Shown: positions 1 to 8,446 of the stretch, one piece after another
Numbering within the stretch: position 1 is the stretch's first letter
Layout of the letters: every line of letters starts with the position of its first letter
Notes under the pieces: model-generated
Told to the model about the DNA's origin: nothing
Seen by the model: the letters and a program-made list of their open reading frames with translations, nothing else
Database searches by the model: none
NCBI RefSeq assembly: GCF_012911895.1
Contig: NZ_JAAXCV010000022.1
Span: forward strand, 62,001-126,000
Reading direction: 5' to 3'
Source of the DNA: Bacillus sp. RO3
GTDB lineage: Bacteria; Bacillota; Bacilli; Bacillales; Bacillaceae_B
DNA length: 64,000 nt
Made by a program: the position numbers and the translations under genes

Positions 1-1
1 T

Positions 2-472
2 TCGTTCATGGCAATGGTTGTTGTGACTGGATTTATAGGAGGTCTGCTGTGGAGCGCAATTGCCTACCTTTGTTACTTCTTTTCATTTACCAAAATCGAA
101 CCTAATATCATATTTGAACCATGGGCGGTGGGTGACTGGGTGGATAAATGGATTGGCATCGTTCTTTCCATTGTAGCATATGGTGTGATATCCATTGGTG
201 TAGCCCTTATATATTATGGTGTATTACGCAGATTTAAGTCCATGTGGGTTGGTGCGGCATATGGTATAGCGTTGTATTTAGCTTTTTTTATCATTCTTAA
301 TCCACTATTCCCGAGCATCAAATCCTTAAAGTCCATTGATTATCACACCCTGATCACAACCTTTTGTTTGTATATTTTATATGGCGTCTTTATTGGATAC
401 TCCATTTCGTATGAAGAAAACGAGTTGAGACACCAGAATGAGAAAGAAAGATCAGGGGAAGTTACACATTAA
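2..472 (+). CDS. yqhR: YqhR family membrane protein (5' end outside window)
   Basis: Integral membrane protein of unknown function. The reading frame is open from base 2, so the true start lies upstream and the gene is partial; an internal ATG at 8 is probably not the start. Four hydrophobic segments are visible, at about residues 5-25, 47-72, 79-99 and 113-133 counted from that ATG, followed by a short charged tail. The assignment rests on its place directly upstream of aroQ-papA-efp, where B. subtilis has yqhR, and on the four-helix layout. No catalytic motif is seen. Confidence 0.75.
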   Translation, partial: SFMAMVVVTGFIGGLLWSAIAYLCYFFSFTKIEPNIIFEPWAVGDWVDKWIGIVLSIVAYGVISIGVALIYYGVLRRFKSMWVGAAYGIALYLAFFIILNPLFPSIKSLKSIDYHTLITTFCLYILYGVFIGYSISYEENELRHQNEKERSGEVTH

Positions 473-564
473 TGATTCCTCATTTTCAGACAATTGAGTA
501 GGTACGGGTATATGGTTTGTGTTAGAATGTTCATGATGAACATTCTTTTTTTTAGGGGTTACAT

Positions 565-1023
565 ATGATGAAAATCTTGCTTTTGAATGGTCCAAATTTA
601 AACAGGCTTGGAAAACGTGAACCCGATATCTATGGACATGTGACCCTGCCGGAACTTGAGGGAAAGCTTGCGAAGCAAGCAGAAGATGAAGGCTTCCAAC
701 TCTTCTCAGCTCAATCAAACCATGAAGGTGAATTGATTGATTATATACATAAGGCTGAAGATGAAGGGGTTGGCGGGATCATTTTGAATCCCGGTGCATT
801 CACCCATTACAGCTATGCGATAAGGGATGCTGTGGCGTCTGTCTCGGTACCTGTTGTGGAAGTGCATATTTCGAATATCCATGCCAGGGAAGCATTTAGG
901 CATCAATCTGTTGTGGCAGCTGAATCTGTTGGACAGATTGTCGGGTTTGGGCTTTTTGGTTACGATCTGGCTTTACAAGCGATCATTAAGTATATTAAGG
1001 GAGTGGAAATGGATGAAGATTGA
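565..1023 (+). CDS. aroQ: 3-dehydroquinate dehydratase, type II
   Basis: Converts 3-dehydroquinate to 3-dehydroshikimate in the shikimate pathway (cytoplasmic dodecamer in the family). The 152-residue length is typical of type II enzymes. The N-terminal LLNGPNLNRLG, the flexible-lid sequence EPDIYG carrying the catalytic Tyr, the central NPGAFTHYSYAIRDA and the EVHISNIHAREAFRHQS block with the catalytic His are all present. Tandem ATGs at 565/568 make the exact start uncertain by one codon. The 3' end overlaps the papA start by 11 bases, which suggests translational coupling. Confidence 0.96.
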   Translation: MMKILLLNGPNLNRLGKREPDIYGHVTLPELEGKLAKQAEDEGFQLFSAQSNHEGELIDYIHKAEDEGVGGIILNPGAFTHYSYAIRDAVASVSVPVVEVHISNIHAREAFRHQSVVAAESVGQIVGFGLFGYDLALQAIIKYIKGVEMDED

Positions 1024-2077
1024 TCGATTACGAGAGACTTTTACAGAACACGATATTGACGGGATTTTACTAACTAGCACATACAACCGTAGATACATGA
1101 CGAACTTTACGGGTTCATCGGGTGTCGCTCTAATTTCCAAAGAGGAAGCATTATTCATAACCGATTTCCGTTACATCGAGCAGGCGAGTGAGCAGGCTTC
1201 CGAATATGAAATTGTCCAGCATACTGGACCAATTCATGAGGAAGTAGCGAAGCAAGTGAAGAAACTCGGAATTAAAAAGTTGGGATTTGAGAAGAATTAC
1301 GTGACTTTTAGTGCGTATGACAGCTATCGTGAAGTGTTGGATGCAGAACTAGTACCGGTATCAGGACTTGTGGAAAAGTTACGCTTGATTAAGACACCTG
1401 AAGAGCTTAAGATAATTAAGGATGCGGCGGATATTGCCGATGCAGCTTTTAAGCATATATTAGATTTTATTAAACCGGGTGTGACAGAATTAGAAGTTTC
1501 CAATGAATTAGAATTTTTCATGAGAAAAGCAGGAGCGACGTCATCCTCTTTTGATATCATCGTTGCTTCAGGTAACCGCTCTGCCCTCCCTCATGGGGTG
1601 GCAAGTGATAAAGTCATCGAAAAAGGTGATTTTGTAACGTTGGATTATGGTGCATACTATAAAGGATACTGCTCCGATATGACACGTACGTTATCTGTTG
1701 GGGAACCAAGCGAGAAATTAAAAGAGATCTATGATGTAGTCCTTCAATCACAGCTTCTTGCTATGGAACAAATCAAGCCTGGAATGACAGGTAAAGAGGC
1801 AGATGCGATCGCTCGTGATTACATAACAGAGAAAGGTTATGGAGAGTATTTTGGCCATTCATTAGGACATGGAATCGGTCTTGAAGTCCATGAAGGCCCA
1901 GGGTTGTCCTCCCGCTCCGATGTGGTTCTAGAGCCTGGAATGATTGTAACGGTTGAACCAGGTGTCTATGTTCCAGGTGTAGGCGGGGTACGGATCGAAG
2001 ATGATACACTCATAACGGAAGATTCCAATGAAACATTGACACACTCTACTAAAGATCTAATCATTCTACCATTGTAG
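1013..2077 (+). CDS. papA: Xaa-Pro aminopeptidase, M24 family
   Basis: Proline-specific aminopeptidase that removes residues N-terminal to proline in peptides (yqhT/papA in B. subtilis). The protein has 354 residues. An N-terminal creatinase-like domain spans about 1-125 and the pita-bread metallopeptidase fold follows. The five metal ligands are recognisable: two Asp in LDYGAYYKGYCSDMTRT, His in HSLGHGIGLEVHE, Glu in VEPGVYVPG and Glu in VRIEDD. The start at 1013 was chosen because GGGAG lies just upstream and the sequence from MKIDRLRE aligns with the family; it lies within the aroQ 3' end. The frame stays open further upstream but only as a shadow of aroQ. Confidence 0.95.
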   Translation: MKIDRLRETFTEHDIDGILLTSTYNRRYMTNFTGSSGVALISKEEALFITDFRYIEQASEQASEYEIVQHTGPIHEEVAKQVKKLGIKKLGFEKNYVTFSAYDSYREVLDAELVPVSGLVEKLRLIKTPEELKIIKDAADIADAAFKHILDFIKPGVTELEVSNELEFFMRKAGATSSSFDIIVASGNRSALPHGVASDKVIEKGDFVTLDYGAYYKGYCSDMTRTLSVGEPSEKLKEIYDVVLQSQLLAMEQIKPGMTGKEADAIARDYITEKGYGEYFGHSLGHGIGLEVHEGPGLSSRSDVVLEPGMIVTVEPGVYVPGVGGVRIEDDTLITEDSNETLTHSTKDLIILPL

Positions 2078-2116
2078 TCCCGACTGGGGTCTACTGAATA
2101 ATAGGAGGAAATAAAC

Positions 2117-2674
2117 ATGATTTCAGTAAATGATTTTCGTACAGGATTGACCATTGAAGTAGACAACGGGATTTGGCGCGTCATTGACTTCCAACACGTT
2201 AAACCGGGTAAAGGAGCAGCATTCGTCCGCTCGAAACTTCGAAACCTGCGTACTGGTGCGATTCAGGAAAAAACGTTCCGTGCAGGTGAAAAAGTAGGGA
2301 AAGCACAAATCGATAACCGTAAAATGCAGTACCTGTATGCAAATGGTGACATGCATGTCTTCATGGACAATGAAAGCTACGACCAAATCGAACTTCCTGC
2401 TGCTTCCATCGAAGAAGAATTAAAATTCCTGAAAGAAAACATGGAAGTATCGATCATGATGTATGGTGGAGAAACGCTGGGAGTGGAACTTCCAAATTCT
2501 GTTGAATTAAAAGTTACAGAAACAGAACCTGGTATTAAAGGTGACACGGCATCTGGCGGTTCTAAACCAGCTACAGTAGAAACAGGGTTAGTGGTTAACG
2601 TTCCGTTCTTCGTCAATGAAGGCGACACGTTAATCATCAACACGACTGACGGATCATATGTATCACGTGGTTAA
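2117..2674 (+). CDS. efp: Translation elongation factor P
   Basis: Rescues ribosomes stalled at polyproline stretches by binding between the P and E sites. The 185 residues give three beta-barrel domains. The loop VKPGKGAAF places a lysine at position 32, the residue that carries a 5-aminopentanol modification in B. subtilis EF-P. The C-terminal signature [17 protein letters not shown] is intact. An AGGAGG ribosome-binding site lies 8 bases upstream. It is the last gene of the yqhR-aroQ-papA-efp run and is followed by a strong terminator. Confidence 0.98.
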   Translation: MISVNDFRTGLTIEVDNGIWRVIDFQHVKPGKGAAFVRSKLRNLRTGAIQEKTFRAGEKVGKAQIDNRKMQYLYANGDMHVFMDNESYDQIELPAASIEEELKFLKENMEVSIMMYGGETLGVELPNSVELKVTETEPGIKGDTASGGSKPATVETGLVVNVPFFVNEGDTLIINTTDGSYVSRG

Positions 2675-2683
2675 TTAAGATGA

Positions 2684-2722
2684 AAAGCCTGAAAGGGAGT
2701 CCTCCCTTTCAGGCTTTTTTTG
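2684..2722 (+). terminator. Rho-independent terminator after efp
   Basis: Inverted repeat AAAGCCTGAAAGGGAG / CTCCCTTTCAGGCTTT with a very short loop, followed by a run of T. It closes the aroQ-papA-efp unit before spoIIIA. Confidence 0.93.
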
Positions 2723-2864
2723 GTTTCTCCGCAAATTCCACCTTTCATCTCAAAAGAGATCACTGTATATCCAGACGAGTTCGACATCCCACTGCCTAAT
2801 TCAAGCTACCTTGCCATCACTCTTCAAAACTCCCAATCTCCATACTAAAGCTTTCTACTCTTCT

Positions 2865-2893
2865 GTCATAATCTTAACTCACTAGAATACATT
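2865..2893 (+). promoter_or_regulatory. Candidate sigma-E promoter of the spoIIIA operon
   Basis: GTCATAAT at 2865-2872 and AATACATT at 2886-2893 are separated by 13 bases. This resembles the sigma-E pattern (-35 ending ATATT, -10 CATACAnT). A second -10-like element, CATACATT, lies at 2935-2942 without a matching -35. Sigma-E control of spoIIIA is established in B. subtilis; the assignment here is inference from sequence. The rest of 2723-2973 holds nothing recognisable, and no yqhV-like gene is present. Confidence 0.45.
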
Positions 2894-2973
2894 GTATTAT
2901 CGGGAAGCATGTCCGAAGGATTCATTTTGGCGCCCATACATTCCAAAGTGGAACAAGACTAGGAGGTACCAGC

Positions 2974-3897
2974 ATGGAAGAAGTTCTAGCCTTACTACCC
3001 AATACTATTTCTGATAAAGTCCTGACCCTTCCACAAGATTTAATTGAACGAATAGAAGAGATCAGGGTTCGTACCAACCGTGTGCTGGAGGTCACAGCAA
3101 GGGGGAAGCCGTATTTTCTTTCGTATATCGTCACAGGGGAAGATAGTGAACAATTCATCAACAAACTATCACGACACTCTTTTTATACATTGGAAGAAGA
3201 ACTGAAAAGGGGCTATATCACGATCGAAGGCGGACACAGAGTCGGGCTTGCCGGAAAGGTGATATTAGAAAATGGAGTGGTGAAAGGTATCCGGAATTTG
3301 TCTTCATTCAATATACGGATTGCGAGGCAGAAGGTCGGAATTGCTCAATCCATTTTTCCGTATGTTTATCATGACCGCTGGAAGCATACGATGCTCATCG
3401 GTGCCCCTCAAACAGGGAAAACAACATTGCTAAGGGACCTTGCCCGTATGATTTCAACAGGAGTGCCGGAAAAAAATATCCCCCCGTTTAAAGTGGGGAT
3501 CGTGGACGAACGATCCGAAATAGCAGGATGTGTGAACGGGATCCCCCAGCTTTTGTTCGGTCCCAGGGTGGATGTGCTGGATGCGTGCCCCAAAGCGGAA
3601 GGAATGATGATGCTGATCCGATCGATGAGTCCGGATGTCCTGATCGTTGATGAAATTGGACGCGTGGAAGACGGTCAAGCTATTCAGGAAGCCATTAATG
3701 CCGGTATCACCCTTGTCATGACGACTCACGGATCTGCCTTTCATGAGGTTGCGAAACGACCTGTCATAAAGGACATCGTAAACCTGCAAACAATCGAGCG
3801 GTTTATTGAATTAAGGAGAGGCGATGATCCCGGCAAGGTTCACGAAGTGTGGGATGAACATGGACAATCTCTTCTGAAAAAAGTGAGTGTGAGGTAA
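2974..3897 (+). CDS. spoIIIAA: Stage III sporulation protein AA, secretion-type ATPase
   Basis: ATPase of the SpoIIIA-SpoIIQ channel (feeding tube) between mother cell and forespore, related to type II/IV secretion ATPases. The protein has 307 residues. Walker A is GAPQTGKTT near residue 143, a Walker B-like VLIVDEIG lies near residue 225, and the MTTHGSA segment follows. AGGAGGT lies 6 bases before the ATG. It begins an eight-gene operon in the canonical order AA to AH, expressed in the mother cell after engulfment starts. Confidence 0.97.
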   Translation: MEEVLALLPNTISDKVLTLPQDLIERIEEIRVRTNRVLEVTARGKPYFLSYIVTGEDSEQFINKLSRHSFYTLEEELKRGYITIEGGHRVGLAGKVILENGVVKGIRNLSSFNIRIARQKVGIAQSIFPYVYHDRWKHTMLIGAPQTGKTTLLRDLARMISTGVPEKNIPPFKVGIVDERSEIAGCVNGIPQLLFGPRVDVLDACPKAEGMMMLIRSMSPDVLIVDEIGRVEDGQAIQEAINAGITLVMTTHGSAFHEVAKRPVIKDIVNLQTIERFIELRRGDDPGKVHEVWDEHGQSLLKKVSVR

Positions 3898-4413
3898 ATG
3901 ATTAAACTAGTTGGTGCTGTTTTCATCCTCCTGGCCACCTCCTGGGCAGGGTTTGAAGCGTCTAAATATTTGACCGAAAGACCGAAGCAGCTTCGGTTGT
4001 TGAAGGTGGCCCTTCAGTCATTGGAGGCGGAAATCACATATAGTCATACCCCATTACATGAAGCGACGAGAAAGATATCCAAGCAGCTGCAAAAACCCGT
4101 TTCGTGGTTTTTTGAAACGTTCTCGAAAAGATTAACCGAGAAGGAAATATCGGTAAAGAAAGCATGGGAAGAAAGTCTGGATGATATTTGGAAGTTAACC
4201 GCTTTTAAAGCAGGAGAATATGAGATCTTGAAACAATTTGGGGAAAACCTTGGCAGGCACGACATGTTGACGCAGCAAAAGCATATACAACTGGCTCTAA
4301 AGCACCTCGAGCGAGAGGAATCGGAAGCAGTAGAGAAACAGAGAAAATATGAAAAAATGACAAAAAGTTTAGGTTTCTTGTCAGGCCTATTGCTGATCAT
4401 CCTATTACTTTGA
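3898..4413 (+). CDS. spoIIIAB: Stage III sporulation protein AB
   Basis: 171-residue inner-membrane component of the SpoIIIA complex, related to type II secretion GspF-like platform proteins. Hydrophobic segments at both ends (about residues 2-18 and 155-171) flank a mostly helical charged middle. The ATG follows the spoIIIAA stop codon with no spacer, so translation is probably coupled. Position and length match B. subtilis SpoIIIAB. A gap of about 75 bases follows before spoIIIAC. Confidence 0.94.
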   Translation: MIKLVGAVFILLATSWAGFEASKYLTERPKQLRLLKVALQSLEAEITYSHTPLHEATRKISKQLQKPVSWFFETFSKRLTEKEISVKKAWEESLDDIWKLTAFKAGEYEILKQFGENLGRHDMLTQQKHIQLALKHLEREESEAVEKQRKYEKMTKSLGFLSGLLLIILLL

Positions 4414-4488
4414 TTATATTGAGGTCATTCGTTTGTAAATACCGGTCGCTTACGAGAACGGCTTTTAGAAATCAGGAGGGAAACGATT

Positions 4489-4695
4489 ATGGGAATTGAT
4501 GTGGATATTATATTCAAAATTGCAGGGGTAGGGATCGTAGTGGCCTTTTTGCATACGATATTGGATCAGGTCGGGAAGAAGGAGTATGCCCAGTGGGTTA
4601 CCTTGTTTGGATTTATCTATATCCTGTTTATGGTGGCTTCCATTGTCGATGATCTGTTTCAAAAGATTAAATCTGTCTTCTTGTATCAAGGATAG
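4489..4695 (+). CDS. spoIIIAC: Stage III sporulation protein AC
   Basis: Small 68-residue membrane protein with two predicted helices (about 6-25 and 34-56) joined by a short polar loop containing KKEYAQW. It is part of the mother-cell membrane platform of the SpoIIIA channel. An AGGAGGGAAACG ribosome-binding site precedes the ATG. It lies between spoIIIAB and spoIIIAD as in B. subtilis. Confidence 0.95.
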   Translation: MGIDVDIIFKIAGVGIVVAFLHTILDQVGKKEYAQWVTLFGFIYILFMVASIVDDLFQKIKSVFLYQG

Positions 4696-4707
4696 GGGGC
4701 GTGCGCG

Positions 4708-5100
4708 ATTGAAATCATCCAAATTGTCGGTATAGCACTGGTCGCCACTTTTCTGGCTTTAATCGTGAAAGAGCAGAAACCGAATTTTGCTTTTTTGCTA
4801 ATTGTGTTCGTAGGATGTTCGATTTTCTTATTCCTGATCGATCAGATTTACTCCATCATTCATATGATTGAGAAACTGGCCGCAAATGCCAATGTGAACA
4901 TGGTGTATGTAGAAACCATTCTGAAAATTATCGGCATCGCCTACATAGCTGAATTCGCTTCTCACATTACGAAAGATGCCGGACAAGGTGCACTTGCTGC
5001 AAAGGTTGAATTGGCAGGGAAGATCTTGATCTTAGCAATGGCTGTACCCATTTTGACCGTGATTATTGAAACCATTATCAACATGATACCGACTGGATAA
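4708..5100 (+). CDS. spoIIIAD: Stage III sporulation protein AD, apparent AUU start
   Basis: Membrane component of the SpoIIIA channel, 130 residues if translation begins at the ATT at 4708 (the B. subtilis protein, from memory, is about 133). The spoIIIAC stop TAG at 4693 lies in the same frame. No ATG, GTG or TTG occurs between it and the family N-terminus (here IEIIQIVGIALVATFLALIV). GGGGG ends 8 bases before the ATT, good ribosome-binding spacing. The first conventional start, GTG at 4765, would remove the conserved first membrane helix. Three to four hydrophobic segments are present. Confidence 0.85.
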   Translation: MEIIQIVGIALVATFLALIVKEQKPNFAFLLIVFVGCSIFLFLIDQIYSIIHMIEKLAANANVNMVYVETILKIIGIAYIAEFASHITKDAGQGALAAKVELAGKILILAMAVPILTVIIETIINMIPTG

Positions 5101-5125
5101 GCGAAACGTTAAGAGGTGGAAAAAT

Positions 5126-6325
5126 TTGTTGCCATACTATCGGATATTCGTCATAGCACTCGTGATTTTTTTCATAGGAGCATCCAGTGGACAAGCAGAA
5201 GACGGAGACAAACAGAATCCCGCCGATCCCACTATTCAACAGCAGGTGATCGATCAGCAACTGGACAGGTTGGGGGTCGAAGAATTAAAGGGGTTCTGGA
5301 ACGACATCGTGGATCAGTACGGAGGCTATCTTCCTGAGAGTCAAAAAGGCAGCCTGATTGATTTTATAAAAGGGGATAAAGAATTCTCCTTTAAGGCATG
5401 GTTCAGCGGGATATTCAAATTTGCCTTCCAGGAGCTTGTCATGAATGGAAAGCTTTTAGGAACACTGATCATGCTCACGATTTTCAGTATGTTTCTTCAA
5501 TCCCTGCAGAATGCATTCGAAGGAGGGAGTGTAAGCAAGGTTGCATACAGTATTGTGTTCATGGTGCTGATCATCATTGCTCTAAATAGTTTTCATGTGG
5601 CAATTGATTACACCAGGGATGCCATTTCCACCATGGTCCATTTCATCATCGCCCTTATTCCCCTTCTGCTTGCCCTGATTGCTGCTTCTGGAGGGATCGC
5701 ATCTGCAGCCTTCTTCCATCCCGTGATTATTTTTTTAATGAATACAAGTGGTCTGTTAATCCAGAATGTTGTGCTGCCTCTTCTATTCCTGGCTGCCCTC
5801 TTAAGTATTGTCAGTACCCTTTCCAGCCACTATAAAGTGACGCAGCTCGCACAGCTGCTTCGAACGTGGAGCATCGGGTTGTTGGGAGCGTTCATGACCG
5901 TATTCCTTGGCGTCATATCTGTTCAAGGTGCAACCGCAGCAGTGACAGATGGAATCACGATTCGAACAGCAAAATTTGTGACAGGGAACTTTGTGCCTAT
6001 TATCGGGAGGATGTTCACAGATGCGACTGATACGGTGATCAGCGCCTCTGTCCTATTGAAAAATACAGTGGGAATAGCCGGTGTGGCCATTGTCCTCATT
6101 ATTGCAGCCTTTCCAGCGATCAAAATCCTCATGATTGCGTTTATATATAAATTAGCCGCTGCCCTTCTTCAGCCATTGGGCGGAGGGCCTGTGATCGAAT
6201 GCCTCGACATTATTGCAAAGAGTGTAATCTATGTCTTTGCTGCACTGGCCATCGTATCCTTCATGTTTTTCTTAAGTCTTACAGTCATCATAGCTGCGGG
6301 AAATATCACGATGATGATGAGATAG
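5126..6325 (+). CDS. spoIIIAE: Stage III sporulation protein AE
   Basis: Large polytopic membrane protein of the SpoIIIA channel, 399 residues. The N-terminal hydrophobic stretch ending in GASSGQA looks like a signal peptide. A roughly 80-residue soluble segment follows, then about seven hydrophobic helices from residue 105 to the end. The start is TTG at 5126 with GAGGTGG 7 bases upstream. It is the longest gene of the operon, as in B. subtilis. Confidence 0.95.
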   Translation: MLPYYRIFVIALVIFFIGASSGQAEDGDKQNPADPTIQQQVIDQQLDRLGVEELKGFWNDIVDQYGGYLPESQKGSLIDFIKGDKEFSFKAWFSGIFKFAFQELVMNGKLLGTLIMLTIFSMFLQSLQNAFEGGSVSKVAYSIVFMVLIIIALNSFHVAIDYTRDAISTMVHFIIALIPLLLALIAASGGIASAAFFHPVIIFLMNTSGLLIQNVVLPLLFLAALLSIVSTLSSHYKVTQLAQLLRTWSIGLLGAFMTVFLGVISVQGATAAVTDGITIRTAKFVTGNFVPIIGRMFTDATDTVISASVLLKNTVGIAGVAIVLIIAAFPAIKILMIAFIYKLAAALLQPLGGGPVIECLDIIAKSVIYVFAALAIVSFMFFLSLTVIIAAGNITMMMR

Positions 6326-6343
6326 GGGGGAGGGAGTACCGTC

Positions 6344-6964
6344 ATGTCATTTCTTACCGAATGGATTACTAATATTATCATTTTTGTGCTCTTAGCCACT
6401 GTCATTGACATGCTTCTTCCCAGTTCCAACATGCAAAAATACGCAAAAATCGTGACCGGCTTATTGTTGATCACCATCATTTTGACTCCTTTATTTAAAT
6501 TAATGTCCACTGATATAGAAGGAATGATCACATCAATGAATTTAAAGGGGGATTCTCAGAATAATTCTGTGGGAAATTTAATAGAATTGAAGAAAAAAGA
6601 AATACAAGCCTCACAACGTGCATATATTTTAGAACAAATGGCTGTCCAGATGAAACAGCAGGCGGAAAAGGAGATGATGGATGAGCACGGAAAATTCATT
6701 GAGACGATAGTAGTAAAGGCTGATGATTTGGAGAATGTCCCGGACAGCATCACAGAAGTGACAGTGATAGTGAAAGAGAAGCAAGATAACACCACGATTG
6801 AAACCATTCAAAACGTGGAGATCGATACGGGAGCTGAACCGAGAAAGAATATGAAACCTGATGAGAGTGTGTCCCAAATGACCTCCTTACTTGCAGAGAA
6901 ATGGAATCTTACACCAGACAAAATAATCATTACAGTTGAAGGGGGGGCTGGCAATGAACTTTAA
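6344..6964 (+). CDS. spoIIIAF: Stage III sporulation protein AF
   Basis: 206-residue protein with two N-terminal membrane helices (about 6-24 and 33-52) and a soluble C-terminal domain. In the family this domain has the ring-building motif fold shared with secretion-system ring proteins. The C-terminus overlaps the spoIIIAG start by 11 bases. AGGGAG precedes the ATG. Order and topology match B. subtilis SpoIIIAF. Confidence 0.93.
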   Translation: MSFLTEWITNIIIFVLLATVIDMLLPSSNMQKYAKIVTGLLLITIILTPLFKLMSTDIEGMITSMNLKGDSQNNSVGNLIELKKKEIQASQRAYILEQMAVQMKQQAEKEMMDEHGKFIETIVVKADDLENVPDSITEVTVIVKEKQDNTTIETIQNVEIDTGAEPRKNMKPDESVSQMTSLLAEKWNLTPDKIIITVEGGAGNEL

Positions 6965-7607
6965 TAAGGGTCCGCTTAATGCCTTGAAGGAATGGTTGTC
7001 AAAAGAAAACGCCCATTCACCGCCAAAGGATAAAAAGGGGAAGAAGTTTCAGTATTTTCTCATCGTATTGCTATTAGGTGTCGCATTTATGCTTATCAGT
7101 GATCTTTGGAGCAGTAGTGAGGGACTAGAAGTTTCTAAATCTGTGGACGAAGTTGCACCTGAAGAAATCGCGACATTCGGGTCCAGCCATAAGGAGTCGG
7201 ATGGATCCATGGGGGGATATGAAGATCAATATGAGAATCAATTGAAGGAAGCGCTGGATCAAATAGTCGGGGTCGGGGAAGTGCATGTTGTCGTCAACGT
7301 AGAAGCAACTGAGGCAAAAATATACGAAAAGAATGACAAGACCCAGTCCCAGAGGACGTCTGAGGAAGATAAGCAAGGTGGAAAAAGGTCCATAGAGGAC
7401 AAATCACAAGAAGAAGAAATGGTCATCGTTATGGATGGAAACAAAGAAGTTCCCATCGTGAAGGAAACTAAAAAACCTAAAGTGAGCGGTGTCCTTGTAG
7501 TAGCTAAAGGGGCCGATAATATACAAATCAAAAAATGGATCATAGAGGCTGTTACCCGTGCATTGGATGTACCTAGTCACAGGGTATCGGTACTGCCCAA
7601 AAAATAA
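6954..7607 (+). CDS. spoIIIAG: Stage III sporulation protein AG
   Basis: Bitopic channel protein of 217 residues: a cytoplasmic basic N-terminus, one membrane helix at about 35-52 (FLIVLLLGVAFMLI), then an extracytoplasmic domain. In B. subtilis SpoIIIAG this domain forms a 30-subunit ring. The start at 6954 was chosen over the upstream TTG at 6936 because GGGGGGG lies just before it. It overlaps the spoIIIAF stop. Confidence 0.95.
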   Translation: MNFNKGPLNALKEWLSKENAHSPPKDKKGKKFQYFLIVLLLGVAFMLISDLWSSSEGLEVSKSVDEVAPEEIATFGSSHKESDGSMGGYEDQYENQLKEALDQIVGVGEVHVVVNVEATEAKIYEKNDKTQSQRTSEEDKQGGKRSIEDKSQEEEMVIVMDGNKEVPIVKETKKPKVSGVLVVAKGADNIQIKKWIIEAVTRALDVPSHRVSVLPKK

Positions 7608-7621
7608 GGGGGAAATGATAG

Positions 7622-8176
7622 ATGTTACTTAAAAAACAAACGGTGTGGTTATTAACGATGTTGAGTCTTGTGATTGTGCTTTCAGTGTATTACATTACAT
7701 CTCCAACCCAGCAAGTGACGGATATGGCATACGAAGAAAAGGAAGGTAAAGAGCAGGCAAAGGACGGGGAGAAAGCAACGATGTCCGGAACGGAAATGGA
7801 AGTCGTTACCGACGCTGCCGGTAATGAAATGTTTGAAGCTTTAAGAATTGAAGTATTGGATCAGCGGGAACAGCTTCGTGAGGAATTGGAAGCGAAAGTA
7901 GCCAATGCCGATGTATCAGCTGAGGATAAGAGTGCAGCCTACGAAGAAATGGAAAACTTACGAGAGTTGGCTATGACTGAATCCGTATTGGAAACGATGA
8001 TTAAGACAATGGGATATAAAGATGCGTTAGTCAGAGCGAACGGGGAGAACATCCGTATTACCGTGAAATCCGATAAAGAGCACTCAACGGCAGATGCCAA
8101 TGAAATCATCCGCCTTGTCATGAGCGAAGTGGGACAAATGAAACCTGTAGCAGTAGAGTTCCAGCCTTCAAACTAA
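7622..8176 (+). CDS. spoIIIAH: Stage III sporulation protein AH
   Basis: Mother-cell membrane protein whose extracytoplasmic domain binds forespore SpoIIQ to make the intercellular channel. It has 184 residues, with one N-terminal helix (about 7-26), an acidic low-complexity linker and a C-terminal YscJ-like domain. GGGGGAAATGAT precedes the ATG. It is the last gene of the spoIIIA operon and is followed by a terminator. Confidence 0.96.
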   Translation: MLLKKQTVWLLTMLSLVIVLSVYYITSPTQQVTDMAYEEKEGKEQAKDGEKATMSGTEMEVVTDAAGNEMFEALRIEVLDQREQLREELEAKVANADVSAEDKSAAYEEMENLRELAMTESVLETMIKTMGYKDALVRANGENIRITVKSDKEHSTADANEIIRLVMSEVGQMKPVAVEFQPSN

Positions 8177-8184
8177 CCTGAATA

Positions 8185-8220
8185 AACACCACCGGAGGAG
8201 TCCTTCCGGTGGTGTTTTTA
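8185..8220 (+). terminator. Rho-independent terminator after spoIIIAH
   Basis: Stem AACACCACCGGA / TCCGGTGGTGTT, 12 perfect pairs with an 8-base loop, followed by TTTA. It separates spoIIIA from accBC. Confidence 0.92.
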
Positions 8221-8368
8221 CGTTGAAGACGCAATCAAAAGAGACTCCTTTTGATATACCCATCAACAATCAGATAAAAATCTCCTCTATTATTTTATTT
8301 TTTACCTGAAAAGGTCTAGAATAGAGAGTAGGATTGTATGCGCTTTATAGATTGGCAGTAATCGCATA

Positions 8369-8417
8369 TTGAATTTATACGTGGTATTATCGTATGATAT
8401 TAGTAGCTAGTCATAAT
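8369..8417 (+). promoter_or_regulatory. accBC promoter with FapR-like operator
   Basis: TTGAAT (8369-8374) and TATGAT (8393-8398) are separated by 18 bases, a sigma-A-type pair. Directly downstream, ATTAGTAGCTAGTCATAAT at 8399-8417 is close to the FapR operator as I recall it (ATTAGTACCTAGTCTTAAT), with two differences. FapR represses lipid-synthesis genes and is released by malonyl-CoA, the product of acetyl-CoA carboxylase. The position over the likely transcription start fits a repressor site. No search was run. Confidence 0.5.
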
Positions 8418-8446
8418 TTTTTAAAACTATAAGAGGGGTGTCAAAC

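Noticed and set aside
4765-5100. GTG at 4765 as the start of spoIIIAD
   Set aside because: It has no upstream ribosome-binding site and removes the conserved first helix; ATT at 4708 fits the family better.
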